Assembly (NCBI RefSeq): GCF_014770435.1
Contig: NZ_CP061739.1
Location: 1-64,000 of the forward strand
Length of the DNA: 64,000 nucleotides
DNA from: Psychrobacter sp. 28M-43
GTDB lineage: Bacteria > Pseudomonadota > Gammaproteobacteria > Pseudomonadales > Moraxellaceae
Reading direction: 5' to 3'
Shown here: one piece after another, positions 1-11,200 of the stretch
Numbering within the stretch: the stretch's first letter is position 1
Layout: every line of letters begins with the position of its first letter
Notes under the pieces: generated by a model
Databases searched by the model: none
Told to the model about the DNA's origin: nothing
What the model saw: the letters and a program-made list of their open reading frames with translations, nothing else
Translations under genes and position numbers: made by a program

Positions 1-1440
1 ATGATAGACACAGCAAATATTTGGGATAAATGTCTAAACGATTTGCGTTATAACGTCAAAGACAACGTTTTTACTATGTGGCTGAGACCTCTGTCAGCTC
101 ATCAAGAAGCACAAACTTTGATTATTCTTGCTCCCAATGATTATTTTGTGACGTATATCAAGAAGAATCATCTTCAAGATATTCAGCAGTTGGTGACCAA
201 ACACAGTCAAGGTAGTATTGAAGAGGTCGTCGTACATGTTGATAATGCTGGCCGCAATGCAGAAGATAACAGTCAATCAGGTTCTTTGTTTGTAGAAGAC
301 GACGTCTCCCCTACCCCATCCGAACATAAATTTGAATCTATTCATCATAACAATGCAAAAGCAGATATCGACGCGAACATGCGTCATAATGAGCCAGTGG
401 AGTCTGCTGATACAAAATCATTAAGCTATCTGAACCCCGAATTTACTTTTGAAACCTTTGTTACAGGTAAGTCCAATAACTTGGCTTACAAGGCTTGTTA
501 TGAGCTTGGTAAGCGCCAATCAAAAAATCGTCACAATCCTTTATTTATATACGGCCCTTCTGGATTGGGAAAAACGCATTTAATGCATTCTGTAGCTCAT
601 CGCTATTTAAAAAATAATCAAAGTTTTTATTATTTCACTTCTGAAAAATTTATAAATCAATTAGTTTATTCATTAAGAAATAATAAAATAGAAGATTTTA
701 AAAAGAAAATTAAAAAAGTAGATTTATTAATTGTAGATGATATTCATGTATTGGCAGGAAAGACTAAAAGTAGTAATGAGTTTCTAACATTATTTGCAGA
801 TTTTACTAGTGGTGATAAACAACTTATTTTAGCCTCTGATCGACATCCCTCTCAAATGACAGAATTTGATGAACGATTTAGATCACGGTTTTCTTGGGGG
901 TTAACAGTCGCTGTTGATCCTCCTGAAATTGATACTCGTGTACAAATTTTGCAGAAAAAAGCGGCCTCCTACGGTATGGTATTGCCCAAAGAATGTGCGC
1001 TATTTATTGCACAAAATGTGGTGTCTAATGTCAGGCGTTTAGAAGGTGCCTTAAATCAAGTGTTTGCCAATGCCAATCTAACAGGTGCACAGATTACCCT
1101 TGAGATGGTGCAATACGCACTAAAAGACATCGTTGCAATGCGTGTGCAGGCAGTGAATATGGATAACATCCGTAAGATAGTTGCTGAATACTATGATGTC
1201 ACGGTCAAAGATATTATGGGGCGTAAACGTACGCGTAGTATTGCAAGACCACGTCAAATAGCGATGGCTTTGTCGCGTGAATTAACAGGCGATAGCTTCC
1301 CTGAAATTGGTCAGTCGTTCGGTGGACGCGACCATACGACGGTGATGCACGCTTGCGATAAAGTAAATGAGTTAAGAGCAGCAGATCCTGCATTTGATAA
1401 GGATTATAAAACCCTAGCTCTGATGTTACAGGCAGGATAA
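1..1440 (+). CDS. dnaA: chromosomal replication initiator protein DnaA
   Basis: Initiates chromosome replication by binding DnaA boxes at oriC and melting the origin as an ATP-bound oligomer. The 479-residue protein has the usual four parts: N-terminal DnaB/DiaA-contact domain (about 1-80), a variable polar linker (about 81-145), the AAA+ core (about 146-375) and the DNA-binding domain (about 380-479). Visible motifs are Walker A GPSGLGKT (185-192), Walker B LLIVDD (242-247), a sensor-2 arginine in NVRRLEGAL (345) and the DnaA signature GGRDHTTVMHACDKV (441-455). The residue after the sensor-2 arginine is R where most relatives have E. Codons 201-280 are far more AT-rich than the rest of the gene. 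It heads dnaA-dnaN-recF-gyrB. The window starts on its ATG, so promoter, RBS and probably oriC lie outside. Confidence 0.98.
   Translation: MIDTANIWDKCLNDLRYNVKDNVFTMWLRPLSAHQEAQTLIILAPNDYFVTYIKKNHLQDIQQLVTKHSQGSIEEVVVHVDNAGRNAEDNSQSGSLFVEDDVSPTPSEHKFESIHHNNAKADIDANMRHNEPVESADTKSLSYLNPEFTFETFVTGKSNNLAYKACYELGKRQSKNRHNPLFIYGPSGLGKTHLMHSVAHRYLKNNQSFYYFTSEKFINQLVYSLRNNKIEDFKKKIKKVDLLIVDDIHVLAGKTKSSNEFLTLFADFTSGDKQLILASDRHPSQMTEFDERFRSRFSWGLTVAVDPPEIDTRVQILQKKAASYGMVLPKECALFIAQNVVSNVRRLEGALNQVFANANLTGAQITLEMVQYALKDIVAMRVQAVNMDNIRKIVAEYYDVTVKDIMGRKRTRSIARPRQIAMALSRELTGDSFPEIGQSFGGRDHTTVMHACDKVNELRAADPAFDKDYKTLALMLQAG
601..840 (+). other. AT-rich block inside dnaA
   Basis: Hand counts of G+C per 60 bases are 10 (601-660), 7 (661-720), 17 (721-780) and 17 (781-840), against 22 in 541-600, 26 in 841-900 and about 28 in 961-1020. 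The block covers the part of the AAA+ core around Walker B, which stays intact. The encoded residues are K/N/I/F-rich but look like normal Moraxellaceae DnaA, so the change is mostly in codon choice. A recombined segment from an AT-rich relative, or selection for easily melted DNA next to the origin, are both possible. Confidence 0.8.
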
Positions 1441-1600
1441 AAGCGCTAGATATCGTTGTATTCTAGTAAATACAGATGGTTTATAATATCGAAAATACAA
1501 GTGCAGAGATGCTCTGTAGATTATCGTCAGCAGACAAGGTATTATTGAGTCATTACGACAAATTTTTATAAAAGAATCATTCAAATAAGAGTAACTAAGC

Positions 1601-2776
1601 ATGCAATTATCGATCAATCGAGAATCGTTACTAAAAGCTATCAATTTGATCGCCAAAGCCGCTGATAAACGCCACAATATGGTTATATTGGGTAATATCA
1701 AGCTACAGTTATCAGAATCTGAGCTTATCTTAACAGCGTCAGATCTAGAGGTAGAGCTGACATCGACATTGAAATTGCCTGCTGGTGCTTGTGTAGAAGC
1801 AGGTACAACGACGCTTCCTGCAACCAAGCTAAAAGATATTTGTAAATCGCTACCTGCACAGGCGCAAGTTAATCTAGCAACTCAAGCAAATGAGCGTTGT
1901 TTGTTAACTAGTGGTAAGAGTCGTTTTACATTAGGAACATTACCAAGCGAAGACTATCCGAGTTTGGGTAACCCTGAAAATATCACCCCTCTGACTATTA
2001 GCCGTAATCGTCTAACAGATTTGATTCATAAAACACAGTTTGCAATGGCGATTCAAGATGTACGCTACTACTTAACAGGTATGTTATTTGACGTTTCACA
2101 GCAGCAACTGACAACGGTAGCAACAGATGGCCATAGACTGGCATTAGCCCGTAGTGTGATCAATGTAAGCACAGATCTCAATATGCAAGCTATTTTGCCA
2201 CGTAAGGCAGTGATTGAGCTTGAGCGTTTAGCTTCTGAGCTTGGCAAAATGTTGGGTGATCAGGATAACGTAGTTACCCTAAGTTTTGGCCGAGAATTTC
2301 TACAAGTAAGTTTGCCATTTGGCGATGTCGATAGTGCAGGACAGGTCAGCCAAGATCTAATGGTGACATTTACCGCGCGTTTGATTGATGGTAAGTTCCC
2401 TGATTATCGCCGTGTGATGCCGATCAATACTGATAAATTGGCTTTATTCAATCAAGAAAAAATGACAGACGTTCTACGTCGTGTTGCTATCTTGAGTAAT
2501 GAAAAATCTCGTGGTGTGGTCTTTAATTTTGCTAGCGATGGTATGGTCGAAGTACGTGCCAACAATGCTGAACAGGATGAAGCAGTCGAGATGATACAAG
2601 CTAAGTATCAAGGTGAGCCGATGGAGCTGTCGTTTAACGCTGCGTATCTGCAAGATGTATTAAGCGTTATCCAAGGCGATTTACAAATGCATATGAGCCA
2701 ATCGAATGCTTCTGTATTGGTCAATCAACTTAACGATGAATTCCATCAGTATGTCATTATGCCAATGCGTATATAA
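1601..2776 (+). CDS. dnaN: DNA polymerase III beta sliding clamp
   Basis: Ring-shaped processivity clamp that tethers DNA polymerase III and many repair proteins to DNA. The 391-residue product has the three-fold repeated clamp architecture and ends with the typical VMPMR-type C-terminus (here YVIMPMRI), where clamp-binding peptides dock. It is slightly longer than the E. coli protein (366). The ATG at 1601 follows an AAGAG-type Shine-Dalgarno and gives the normal N-terminus MQLSINRE. It lies 160 bp after dnaA in the conserved origin cluster. That spacer shows no DnaA box by eye and no obvious terminator, so cotranscription with dnaA is likely. Confidence 0.98.
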   Translation: MQLSINRESLLKAINLIAKAADKRHNMVILGNIKLQLSESELILTASDLEVELTSTLKLPAGACVEAGTTTLPATKLKDICKSLPAQAQVNLATQANERCLLTSGKSRFTLGTLPSEDYPSLGNPENITPLTISRNRLTDLIHKTQFAMAIQDVRYYLTGMLFDVSQQQLTTVATDGHRLALARSVINVSTDLNMQAILPRKAVIELERLASELGKMLGDQDNVVTLSFGREFLQVSLPFGDVDSAGQVSQDLMVTFTARLIDGKFPDYRRVMPINTDKLALFNQEKMTDVLRRVAILSNEKSRGVVFNFASDGMVEVRANNAEQDEAVEMIQAKYQGEPMELSFNAAYLQDVLSVIQGDLQMHMSQSNASVLVNQLNDEFHQYVIMPMRI

Positions 2777-2914
2777 TGCGTTTTTCTTTAGAAACAAACA
2801 AAATTGAATAGAAGTAGTACGTTTCAAAGAGCTTTATTTTTAGTACTATATATTGATTTTTAATAAACTTTTGCCTGCTAAACTAGCAGGCTTTAATGGG
2901 CGGCTGTCGATACT

Positions 2915-4126
2915 ATGATTGAACGTCTACAAATATCCCATCTTAGAAACCTTACTCAAATTAGCCTAGAGCCTGCTGCTTGCAACATCATTATCGGTGA
3001 AAATGGTAGTGGTAAAACCTCGTTACTCGAAGCTATATTTTTATTATCAAGAGGTAAGAGCTTTCGTCATCACCAGCCCAAACGTTATATCCAGCATCAT
3101 CAAAATAAGACAACTGTTCATGCTAAGCTAAATGATAGTCGTACTTTAGCTATTCAAAAGCAAGCAGATGCTACGACCATCTTACGCCTCAATCAAACCA
3201 CTGTTTATAACCAAAGTATCTTGACAGAGCAGCTACCTACGTTACTGATAGATCCATCGACAATGGATATGTTGGAGCAGGGAAGTGCGAGCCGTCGACA
3301 ACTATTAGATTGGTTAGTGTTTCACATGAAACAAGGATTTCATCCACAATGGATGGCTTATCAACGCCTCCTAAAACAGCGCAATAGTTTGCTAAAAGTC
3401 ACTCGTCACTTAACCCAAGTACAGCTAGCTGAGCTGAAATCATGGGATAAAGGGTTGAGTAATCATGCTGCCTTGATTCATCATTATCGCGAGCAAGTAT
3501 TTACTGAATGGCAGCCTTATTTTGCCAAGAGTATCATACAGCTATTGCCATCTTACGCTGAGCAACTGAGCCTAAGCTATAATGCTGGTTACGATACCAG
3601 TGTTGCGCTAGATGTGCAGCTTAACGAGCGGTTAGAGCAGGATCTGCAACTGGGGTACACCCGTATAGGTAATCATCGTGCTGATATTCATGTGCATTGG
3701 CGTTCTGATGAGTCTGTAAACGATCAAATTAAAGATGCCAGAACAGCGGATTCAGCAAATAGTATCCAAAACAAATTACCAACTTTGAAAGAGCAGGCAG
3801 CAAATGTATTGTCTCGCGGTGAAAAGAAACTGCTCATTACTGCACTGCGCCTATCGCAGCTACCACTGTTGCTAAACGATGAAGAGCGCAGTAACTCACT
3901 CAATGATGATTTGTCATCGAGAGCGACACCTGTTGTGCTTCTAGATGATATCACTGCAGAATTGGATAATAGAGCTATAGAAATACTGCTATCGACCCTC
4001 GCGCAACTCCCATGCCAAGTATTTATGACCAGTCTAACAGACGATATTTTACCTTTAGTTAATGAACTTTGGTCACAACCAAATACGTTTCACGTGAAAC
4101 AAGGTAGGATGTCACTTAGTGATTAA
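2915..4126 (+). CDS. recF: DNA replication and repair protein RecF
   Basis: SMC-like ATPase that works with RecO and RecR to load RecA at single-strand gaps. The 403-residue protein has Walker A GENGSGKT (28-35), an ABC-type signature LSRGEKK (about 299) and Walker B VVLLDDITAELD (about 339-350). Two polar stretches, about residues 264-290 and 326-338, look like lineage-specific inserts, which explains why it is longer than the usual 360. Its Shine-Dalgarno is weak. The coding sequence carries two parS-type palindromes, one near the middle and one 25 bases before the stop. Position between dnaN and gyrB is the classical order. Confidence 0.97.
   Translation: MIERLQISHLRNLTQISLEPAACNIIIGENGSGKTSLLEAIFLLSRGKSFRHHQPKRYIQHHQNKTTVHAKLNDSRTLAIQKQADATTILRLNQTTVYNQSILTEQLPTLLIDPSTMDMLEQGSASRRQLLDWLVFHMKQGFHPQWMAYQRLLKQRNSLLKVTRHLTQVQLAELKSWDKGLSNHAALIHHYREQVFTEWQPYFAKSIIQLLPSYAEQLSLSYNAGYDTSVALDVQLNERLEQDLQLGYTRIGNHRADIHVHWRSDESVNDQIKDARTADSANSIQNKLPTLKEQAANVLSRGEKKLLITALRLSQLPLLLNDEERSNSLNDDLSSRATPVVLLDDITAELDNRAIEILLSTLAQLPCQVFMTSLTDDILPLVNELWSQPNTFHVKQGRMSLSD
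3318..3333. other. parS-like site, one mismatch, inside recF
   Basis: TGTTTCACATGAAACA differs from the parS palindrome TGTTTCACGTGAAACA only in the central G (A here). It encodes VFHMKQ of RecF. ParB generally needs the central CACGTG, so binding may be weak. Confidence 0.45.
4086..4101. other. parS centromere site at the recF 3' end
   Basis: CGTTTCACGTGAAACA matches the 16-bp parS palindrome at 15 of 16 positions. parS is the ParB/Spo0J loading site used for origin segregation and normally clusters near oriC. It is coding here (TFHVKQ of RecF), so it is maintained within two constraints. Confidence 0.75.
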
Positions 4127-4331
4127 TATCTTATTTTCAATTCATACTCCTGATGATTATCAATCTATTTTTATCTCTTATTCTTTGGTACTACAGCCAT
4201 TACTATTTGTCCTAACCGTTACTATGTTAAGACGACCTTTCACAGACCATAAAACTCTCAGTAAACAGTGACTTAGAAGCAAAAAAATGTTAAAATAACC
4301 CTTTATTTTTGTCCTGTGCTCAGCAATTTAT

Positions 4332-4360
4332 TTGACAGCATCATAGAAAAGATTTCTATT
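4332..4360 (+). promoter_or_regulatory. candidate gyrB promoter
   Basis: TTGACA at 4332-4337 is a perfect -35 hexamer, followed after 17 bases by TCTATT (4355-4360), a weak -10. It would give a gyrB leader of about 270 nt. Inferred from motif only. Confidence 0.35.
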
Positions 4361-4573
4361 TTTCAATTATTCATAAGTATTTGATAAATATGTATTTTAT
4401 TTATTTCAATAGTTTTAACAACGGTTAGAAAAACAAAGACTATTACTAATAAATAATTTATTAATTTTATCTCTGTGCGGCCTTTTTTGAGGCTAACGGT
4501 GGTTAGTGGTTTAGCTGCTCATATGCACTTTAGATTATGAATAATAGACGTTAATTCTAAGATGCCACTATGT

Positions 4574-4596
4574 AGCGGACTTTTTATAAGTCCGCT
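4574..4596. promoter_or_regulatory. perfect hairpin in the gyrB leader
   Basis: AGCGGACTT, a TTTAT loop, then AAGTCCGCT: a 9-bp perfect stem. It has no following T-tract, so it is not a standard terminator. It ends 40 bases before the gyrB start and could shape the mRNA leader or be a leftover protein-binding palindrome. Confidence 0.5.
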
Positions 4597-4627
4597 AATC
4601 GTAAATGGCTGATTATGGCTAGATTAA

Positions 4628-7252
<2,625 letters not shown>

Positions 7253-7279
7253 ACTTGAAACTGGTTACTGACAATTTAT

Positions 7280-7314
7280 AAAAATACCGCTTTGATATTC
7301 AAAGCGGTATTTTT
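7280..7314. terminator. bidirectional terminator after gyrB
   Basis: Hairpin ATACCGCTTTGA-TAT-TCAAAGCGGTAT (12-bp perfect stem, 7284-7310) flanked by an A-tract and a T-tract. A nearly identical hairpin follows mntP at 8037-8063, and both are followed directly by a parS site. Confidence 0.9.
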
Positions 7315-7329
7315 GTTTCACGTGAAACT
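7314..7329. other. parS centromere site behind the gyrB terminator
   Basis: TGTTTCACGTGAAACT, 15 of 16 to the parS palindrome. It begins at the last T of the terminator T-tract and lies in non-coding DNA, 49 bases before mntP. Confidence 0.78.
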
Positions 7330-7378
7330 CATTTATTAGCGTTGCTATTACTTAATAATTATAATTTGTGGGAATCAA

Positions 7379-8002
7379 ATGGTTGAAGTAATTCTACTCG
7401 CTATTGCTTTAGCGATGGATGCGTTTGCAGTGTCGATAGGGTCGGGTGCTAAGGCTCAAAAATACAGTCATCAATATGTATTGCGATTAGCTATTTATGC
7501 TGCGCTGTACTTTGGTATCGCTCAGGGGATAATGCCGCTTATTGGATACTTATTAGGTGCGGCAATGTTGGGTTGGTTGGCCGCTGCTGCACCTTGGATT
7601 GGCGGCACTATATTGATTGCTCTAGGTGGGAAAATGCTTTATGAAGTGTTTACTGCTGATGAGTCAGATACTGACAGTGATGATCTGGACGTCAATGATG
7701 ATGCTATTAACACTGATAGTGATACAGTAACAGCCACGAGTAACCATGGACGTATCAATCACCGCACTATGTTTACGTTAGCAGTTGCCACTAGTATTGA
7801 TGCAATGGCGGCAGGGTTTACGCTGAATTTATTGTCACTGAATGCGTGGTTAGCTTGCTTAATTATCGCTGTAGTAACTGCTATATTTGGCTGGATCGGG
7901 GTCTATCTGGGACGTCGCTCAGGCACATGGCTAGAGGATAAAGCTGAAGCATTGGGAGGTATCGTGCTTATTTCGATTGGTCTAAAAGTGATGTTTTTTT
8001 AG
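7379..8002 (+). CDS. mntP: manganese efflux pump MntP
   Basis: Inner-membrane Mn2+ exporter of the DUF204 family, protecting against manganese excess. The 207-residue protein has six predicted membrane segments in two homologous halves, each with the family acidic motif: [10 protein letters not shown] (Asp14) and SIDAMAAGF (Asp141). Between the halves (about 93-125) is a highly acidic Asp/Ser/Thr insert, longer than in E. coli MntP (188 residues). Only about 50 bases separate it from the upstream parS/terminator, so there is no room for the yybP-ykoY Mn2+ riboswitch that controls mntP in many bacteria. No MntR-type operator was recognised. The start has a GGGA Shine-Dalgarno. Confidence 0.93.
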   Translation: MVEVILLAIALAMDAFAVSIGSGAKAQKYSHQYVLRLAIYAALYFGIAQGIMPLIGYLLGAAMLGWLAAAAPWIGGTILIALGGKMLYEVFTADESDTDSDDLDVNDDAINTDSDTVTATSNHGRINHRTMFTLAVATSIDAMAAGFTLNLLSLNAWLACLIIAVVTAIFGWIGVYLGRRSGTWLEDKAEALGGIVLISIGLKVMFF

Positions 8003-8032
8003 CTAATTTAGTTTTTTACTGAGTATTTATAC

Positions 8033-8069
8033 AAAAGCACCGCTTTGAATATCAAAACGGTGCTTTTTT
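8033..8069. terminator. bidirectional terminator between mntP and rlmF
   Basis: GCACCGCTTTGA-ATA-TCAAAACGGTGC (one C-A mismatch) with flanking A and T tracts. It is a near copy of the post-gyrB hairpin and serves mntP from the left and rlmF from the right. Confidence 0.88.
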
Positions 8070-8084
8070 GTTTCACGTGAAACT
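8069..8084. other. parS centromere site behind the mntP terminator
   Basis: TGTTTCACGTGAAACT, identical to the site at 7314-7329. It again begins on the final T of a terminator T-tract and ends 11 bases before the rlmF stop codon. Confidence 0.78.
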
Positions 8085-8095
8085 CAAATCAGTGA

Positions 8096-9133
8096 TTATT
8101 CTTCGTCAGTGTCAAAACGCCAAGCTAATACACGAGTGCTTTTTTGACCTTGGCTCATCTCGATAATACGCATTTGAGCGACGTTTAGCTGCTTTAATAA
8201 TAATTGCAATGGCTTAACGTTTTCAGATTTCGACACTAAAGTAGTAAACCAACCAACGTGTTCTGCAAAGCTCTGGCTTTCTTTTGCCATCTTGGTCAAG
8301 AACGCAATTTCGCCACCTTCACTCCATAGCTCTTTGTGCTGACCGCCGAAGTTTAGGTTTTGCGCAGCGTTGCCTGATTTGGTTGAACTACGGCTGATTT
8401 GCTCGCTTTCATTTTTACCACGATGACGCTGCAAGTTATGTTGTTTGCGACTATTGGCTTCCATCGCTTCTTCTAATGAAGCATGAAACGGAGGGTTACA
8501 AACCACGACATCAAAATAATCTTGACGACCAATGATGTTTTTAAAGATAAACTTAGGCTCAGGCTGCAGCTTTACTTTGACCGCACTCTTTAGTTTTGGA
8601 TTAGCTTCACAAATCAGCGCTGCGGTGTTGACTGAGATAGGGTCAATGTCACTTGCTGTAAAGCGCCAGCCATAGCTTTGACTACCAACGATAGGGTAGA
8701 TAGCACTGGCACCAGTACCGATATCAAGGGCGTGAATTTCTTTACCTGTTGGCGGTGTGTTATCGGCGTTTAGGTGAGTGGTTTGCGCCAGTAAATCCGC
8801 GATATAGTGAATATAATCGGCACGTCCAGGAATAGGCGGACATAGATAACCTTCAGGAATGTCCCAAAATTTAACCCCGTAATAGTTCGCCAACAGTGCT
8901 TTATTTAGCACGCGAACAGCCTGATGATCCGAGAAGTTAATCGTCGACTCACCTTTAGGATTGGTAATGGTATGGTCAGCAAGCTCGGGTAAGGCGCGAG
9001 TCAATACCGCAAAGTCATAACGACCTTGGTGCGGGTTACGTGGGTGCAGCTGACCGAGTTTTTTCGCGGTCGCAGGAGATCTGTTTCTGTGTTTACTATT
9101 TGCAGGGTTACGGGTCATGGGCTTACTTGTCAT
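8096..9133 (-). CDS. rlmF: 23S rRNA (adenine(1618)-N6)-methyltransferase RlmF
   Basis: SAM-dependent enzyme that methylates N6 of A1618 in 23S rRNA. The 345-residue protein has a basic N-terminus, the family block [13 protein letters not shown] (29-41), a SAM-binding loop [13 protein letters not shown] (135-147) and the N6-adenine catalytic motif NPPF (213-216). A short K/R/E-rich insert follows the catalytic motif. E. coli RlmF is 308 residues. Convergent with mntP; the pair share the terminator at 8033-8069. The next gene upstream on the same strand is 88 bases away. Confidence 0.95.
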   Translation of the reverse strand: MTSKPMTRNPANSKHRNRSPATAKKLGQLHPRNPHQGRYDFAVLTRALPELADHTITNPKGESTINFSDHQAVRVLNKALLANYYGVKFWDIPEGYLCPPIPGRADYIHYIADLLAQTTHLNADNTPPTGKEIHALDIGTGASAIYPIVGSQSYGWRFTASDIDPISVNTAALICEANPKLKSAVKVKLQPEPKFIFKNIIGRQDYFDVVVCNPPFHASLEEAMEANSRKQHNLQRHRGKNESEQISRSSTKSGNAAQNLNFGGQHKELWSEGGEIAFLTKMAKESQSFAEHVGWFTTLVSKSENVKPLQLLLKQLNVAQMRIIEMSQGQKSTRVLAWRFDTDEE

Positions 9134-9220
9134 AATGTCAGGCTACGATATATGGATATAAGTAACCAGTGTAGCAGATTTCGCAGGTTGCTAATTGTTT
9201 ATCCGCGCTTTATCGGTCGC

Positions 9221-9976
9221 TTATCGGTGACGTAATATCAAGTTAAGTCCTAATACGATCATCGCAGTACCCAATACGCGGTCGATCCAATGCTCAAATT
9301 TTTGGAAGCGTCGATGTACCGCAGGGATAGAGAGTAGCATGACGACCGTACTAAACCACGCCATCTGTAGCACCATCATCCATACACCATAAATAGCCAA
9401 TTGCCAAAGCGGTATATCAGGCGACAATACAAGAGTAAAAATAGCTACAAAATAGACAGGCGCTTTTGGATTAAAGACGTTACAAAGGAATCCGCGACGC
9501 AACGTAGCAAAGGTTGACTCACTATTGCTAGGCGATTTTTCGATAGTGGTGTCTTTAACTAGAGATGTGGTCTGGCTAGTAAGCGCATCTTGCGAAGTGT
9601 GAGTGCTTGAACCTACTTGTGAATCTGCTTTTTCTAAAGCATGTGTTTTTTCTAAAAGATGAGCTGTTTCTAAATCTGCTGGTTTTTTAGGCTTGGCTTG
9701 GATACCTTGCCAACCTAAATAAATCAGATAGCCGCCACCCAACCATTTAATAGTAGTCAATAATGGCTGTGAATGAGCAATGACAGTCGCCAGTCCTAAT
9801 ACAGAATAGATAATATGGACGGCAAGACCCAAGGTAATACCGAGACTACAAATCAAACCTGTGCGTCGGCCTTTTGCTAATGTCTGCTGCGAGACTAAGA
9901 CAAAATCAGGGCCAGGTGAGGCCGCAGCCAATAGATGTACGCTAGTGATGAGTAAAAAACCGTGCCAAAATTCCAT
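9221..9976 (-). CDS. LysE/RhtB-family amino-acid exporter
   Basis: Inner-membrane protein of the LysE/RhtB superfamily, which exports amino acids or similar small molecules; the substrate cannot be read from sequence. The start at 9976 gives MEFWHGFLLITSVHLL and the family hallmark AAASPGPDFVLV (17-28). An upstream in-frame ATG at 10018 would add 14 non-family residues and is less likely. The product is 251 residues with about six membrane segments. Residues 96-156 form a long Ser/Thr/Lys/Glu-rich loop where relatives have a short cytoplasmic loop. It ends 87 bases before rlmF on the same strand. Confidence 0.88.
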   Translation of the reverse strand: MEFWHGFLLITSVHLLAAASPGPDFVLVSQQTLAKGRRTGLICSLGITLGLAVHIIYSVLGLATVIAHSQPLLTTIKWLGGGYLIYLGWQGIQAKPKKPADLETAHLLEKTHALEKADSQVGSSTHTSQDALTSQTTSLVKDTTIEKSPSNSESTFATLRRGFLCNVFNPKAPVYFVAIFTLVLSPDIPLWQLAIYGVWMMVLQMAWFSTVVMLLSIPAVHRRFQKFEHWIDRVLGTAMIVLGLNLILRHR

Positions 9977-10205
9977 AAAATACTCTGAACCATATTTAGA
10001 CCTGCAACATAGTTGCACTTATCGTAAATGAGGTCAACTTTTATCGATTTTTGCACTATGCGAGTCATCTCTATGGCTTGTGTTATAGAACGAGGGTGTC
10101 TATATTAAAGGTGACTTATCACTCAATCTCTACCGATAAATTATCGAGATTTGACTATATAACCACTCATTATATGCCAATGATTACTTTAACAAGGATG
10201 GAACC

Positions 10206-11006
10206 ATGACTACGGATAGTAACGCCACAGAAAACCGCATCACTTATAATACGCAAGGCCACGTATGCCTTGTCGGGCTAAATCGTGCCAACAAACGCAA
10301 CGCCTTTGACAGTCATATGATTGCCCAACTGTCTGACGCCATGACTCGCTACGAGGCAGACGATAACTTACGCTGTGCGCTGATATTTGCGCATGGAGAT
10401 CACTTTACCGCTGGGTTAGATTTGGTAGAGCTACAAGATAAGCTAAACGATGGCGTGTTTGAGTTTAATGACGATCAAATTGACCCATGGGGCATTAGCG
10501 GGAAACTACGTACCAAACCTGTGGTCGTGGCGGTCAAGGGCACTTGCTTCACCGTGGCTATCGAGCTGATGCTAAACAGTGATGTGGTTATCGCTAGTGA
10601 TAACTGTAACTTTGCACAAATGGAAGTCCAGCGCGGTATCATGCCATTTGGCGGTGCAACGGTACGCTTTGTCGCCGCTGCTGGCTGGCAAAAAGCCATG
10701 CCGTATCTACTCACTGGTAAAGCATTCGATGCGCAAACGGCCGATAGGCTGAATTTGGTCAGTGAAGTAGTAGCAAATGGGACTGAGTACGAGCGTGCAT
10801 TAACGTTGGCAGAAGAAATCTGTAAAGCGGCACCTTTAGGCGTGAGAGGGGCATTGTCTTCAGCACAAGATGCCAGCCGTAATGGGGCAGCGACTGCATT
10901 GGCTAATATCCATAGCTATCTGCCGCCGCTGTTTCATTCAGAAGATGCCAAAGAAGGTGTAATGGCGATGGTTGAGAGACGTGAGGCGGAGTTTAAGGGG
11001 CGTTAA
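10206..11006 (+). CDS. enoyl-CoA hydratase/isomerase family protein (crotonase fold)
   Basis: Crotonase-superfamily enzyme acting on an acyl-CoA thioester, probably in fatty-acid or amino-acid catabolism. The 266 residues carry the oxyanion-hole segments AHGDHFTAGLDL (62-73) and KGTCFTVAIELMLNSDVVIAS (starting 111), and a catalytic-region segment around Glu140 (QMEVQRGIMPFGG). The glycine that usually follows KG.C.G in classical hydratases is replaced (CFTVA), so the exact reaction (hydratase, isomerase or hydrolase) is open. It stands alone with an AAGGA Shine-Dalgarno and a strong terminator downstream, so it is probably monocistronic. Confidence 0.85.
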   Translation: MTTDSNATENRITYNTQGHVCLVGLNRANKRNAFDSHMIAQLSDAMTRYEADDNLRCALIFAHGDHFTAGLDLVELQDKLNDGVFEFNDDQIDPWGISGKLRTKPVVVAVKGTCFTVAIELMLNSDVVIASDNCNFAQMEVQRGIMPFGGATVRFVAAAGWQKAMPYLLTGKAFDAQTADRLNLVSEVVANGTEYERALTLAEEICKAAPLGVRGALSSAQDASRNGAATALANIHSYLPPLFHSEDAKEGVMAMVERREAEFKGR

Positions 11007-11114
11007 TATTAATAAAGTTTAAGAGTTGTTTCTCGTACGCAAAAGATAAAAGGACGATATGTGCACTTACCTTTTAAACTTCCGTAAAAGTCCTATTTAA
11101 CCAAACATACCACC

Positions 11115-11145
11115 AAAAAAAACCTCGCAATCGCGAGGTTTTTTT
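11115..11145. terminator. terminator after the crotonase gene, convergent
   Basis: AACCTCGC-AATC-GCGAGGTT with an A-tract before and a T-tract after. It lies between two convergent genes and can serve both. Confidence 0.88.
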
Positions 11146-11200
11146 ATTTTATCGAGTATGACTGACTACAATAGCGTCAGTGTTGACCACTCAACTATAA

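Noticed and set aside
1441..1600. Possible oriC between dnaA and dnaN
   Set aside because: No DnaA box (TTATCCACA or near match) seen; the spacer is too short and plain. oriC more likely lies upstream of dnaA, outside the window.
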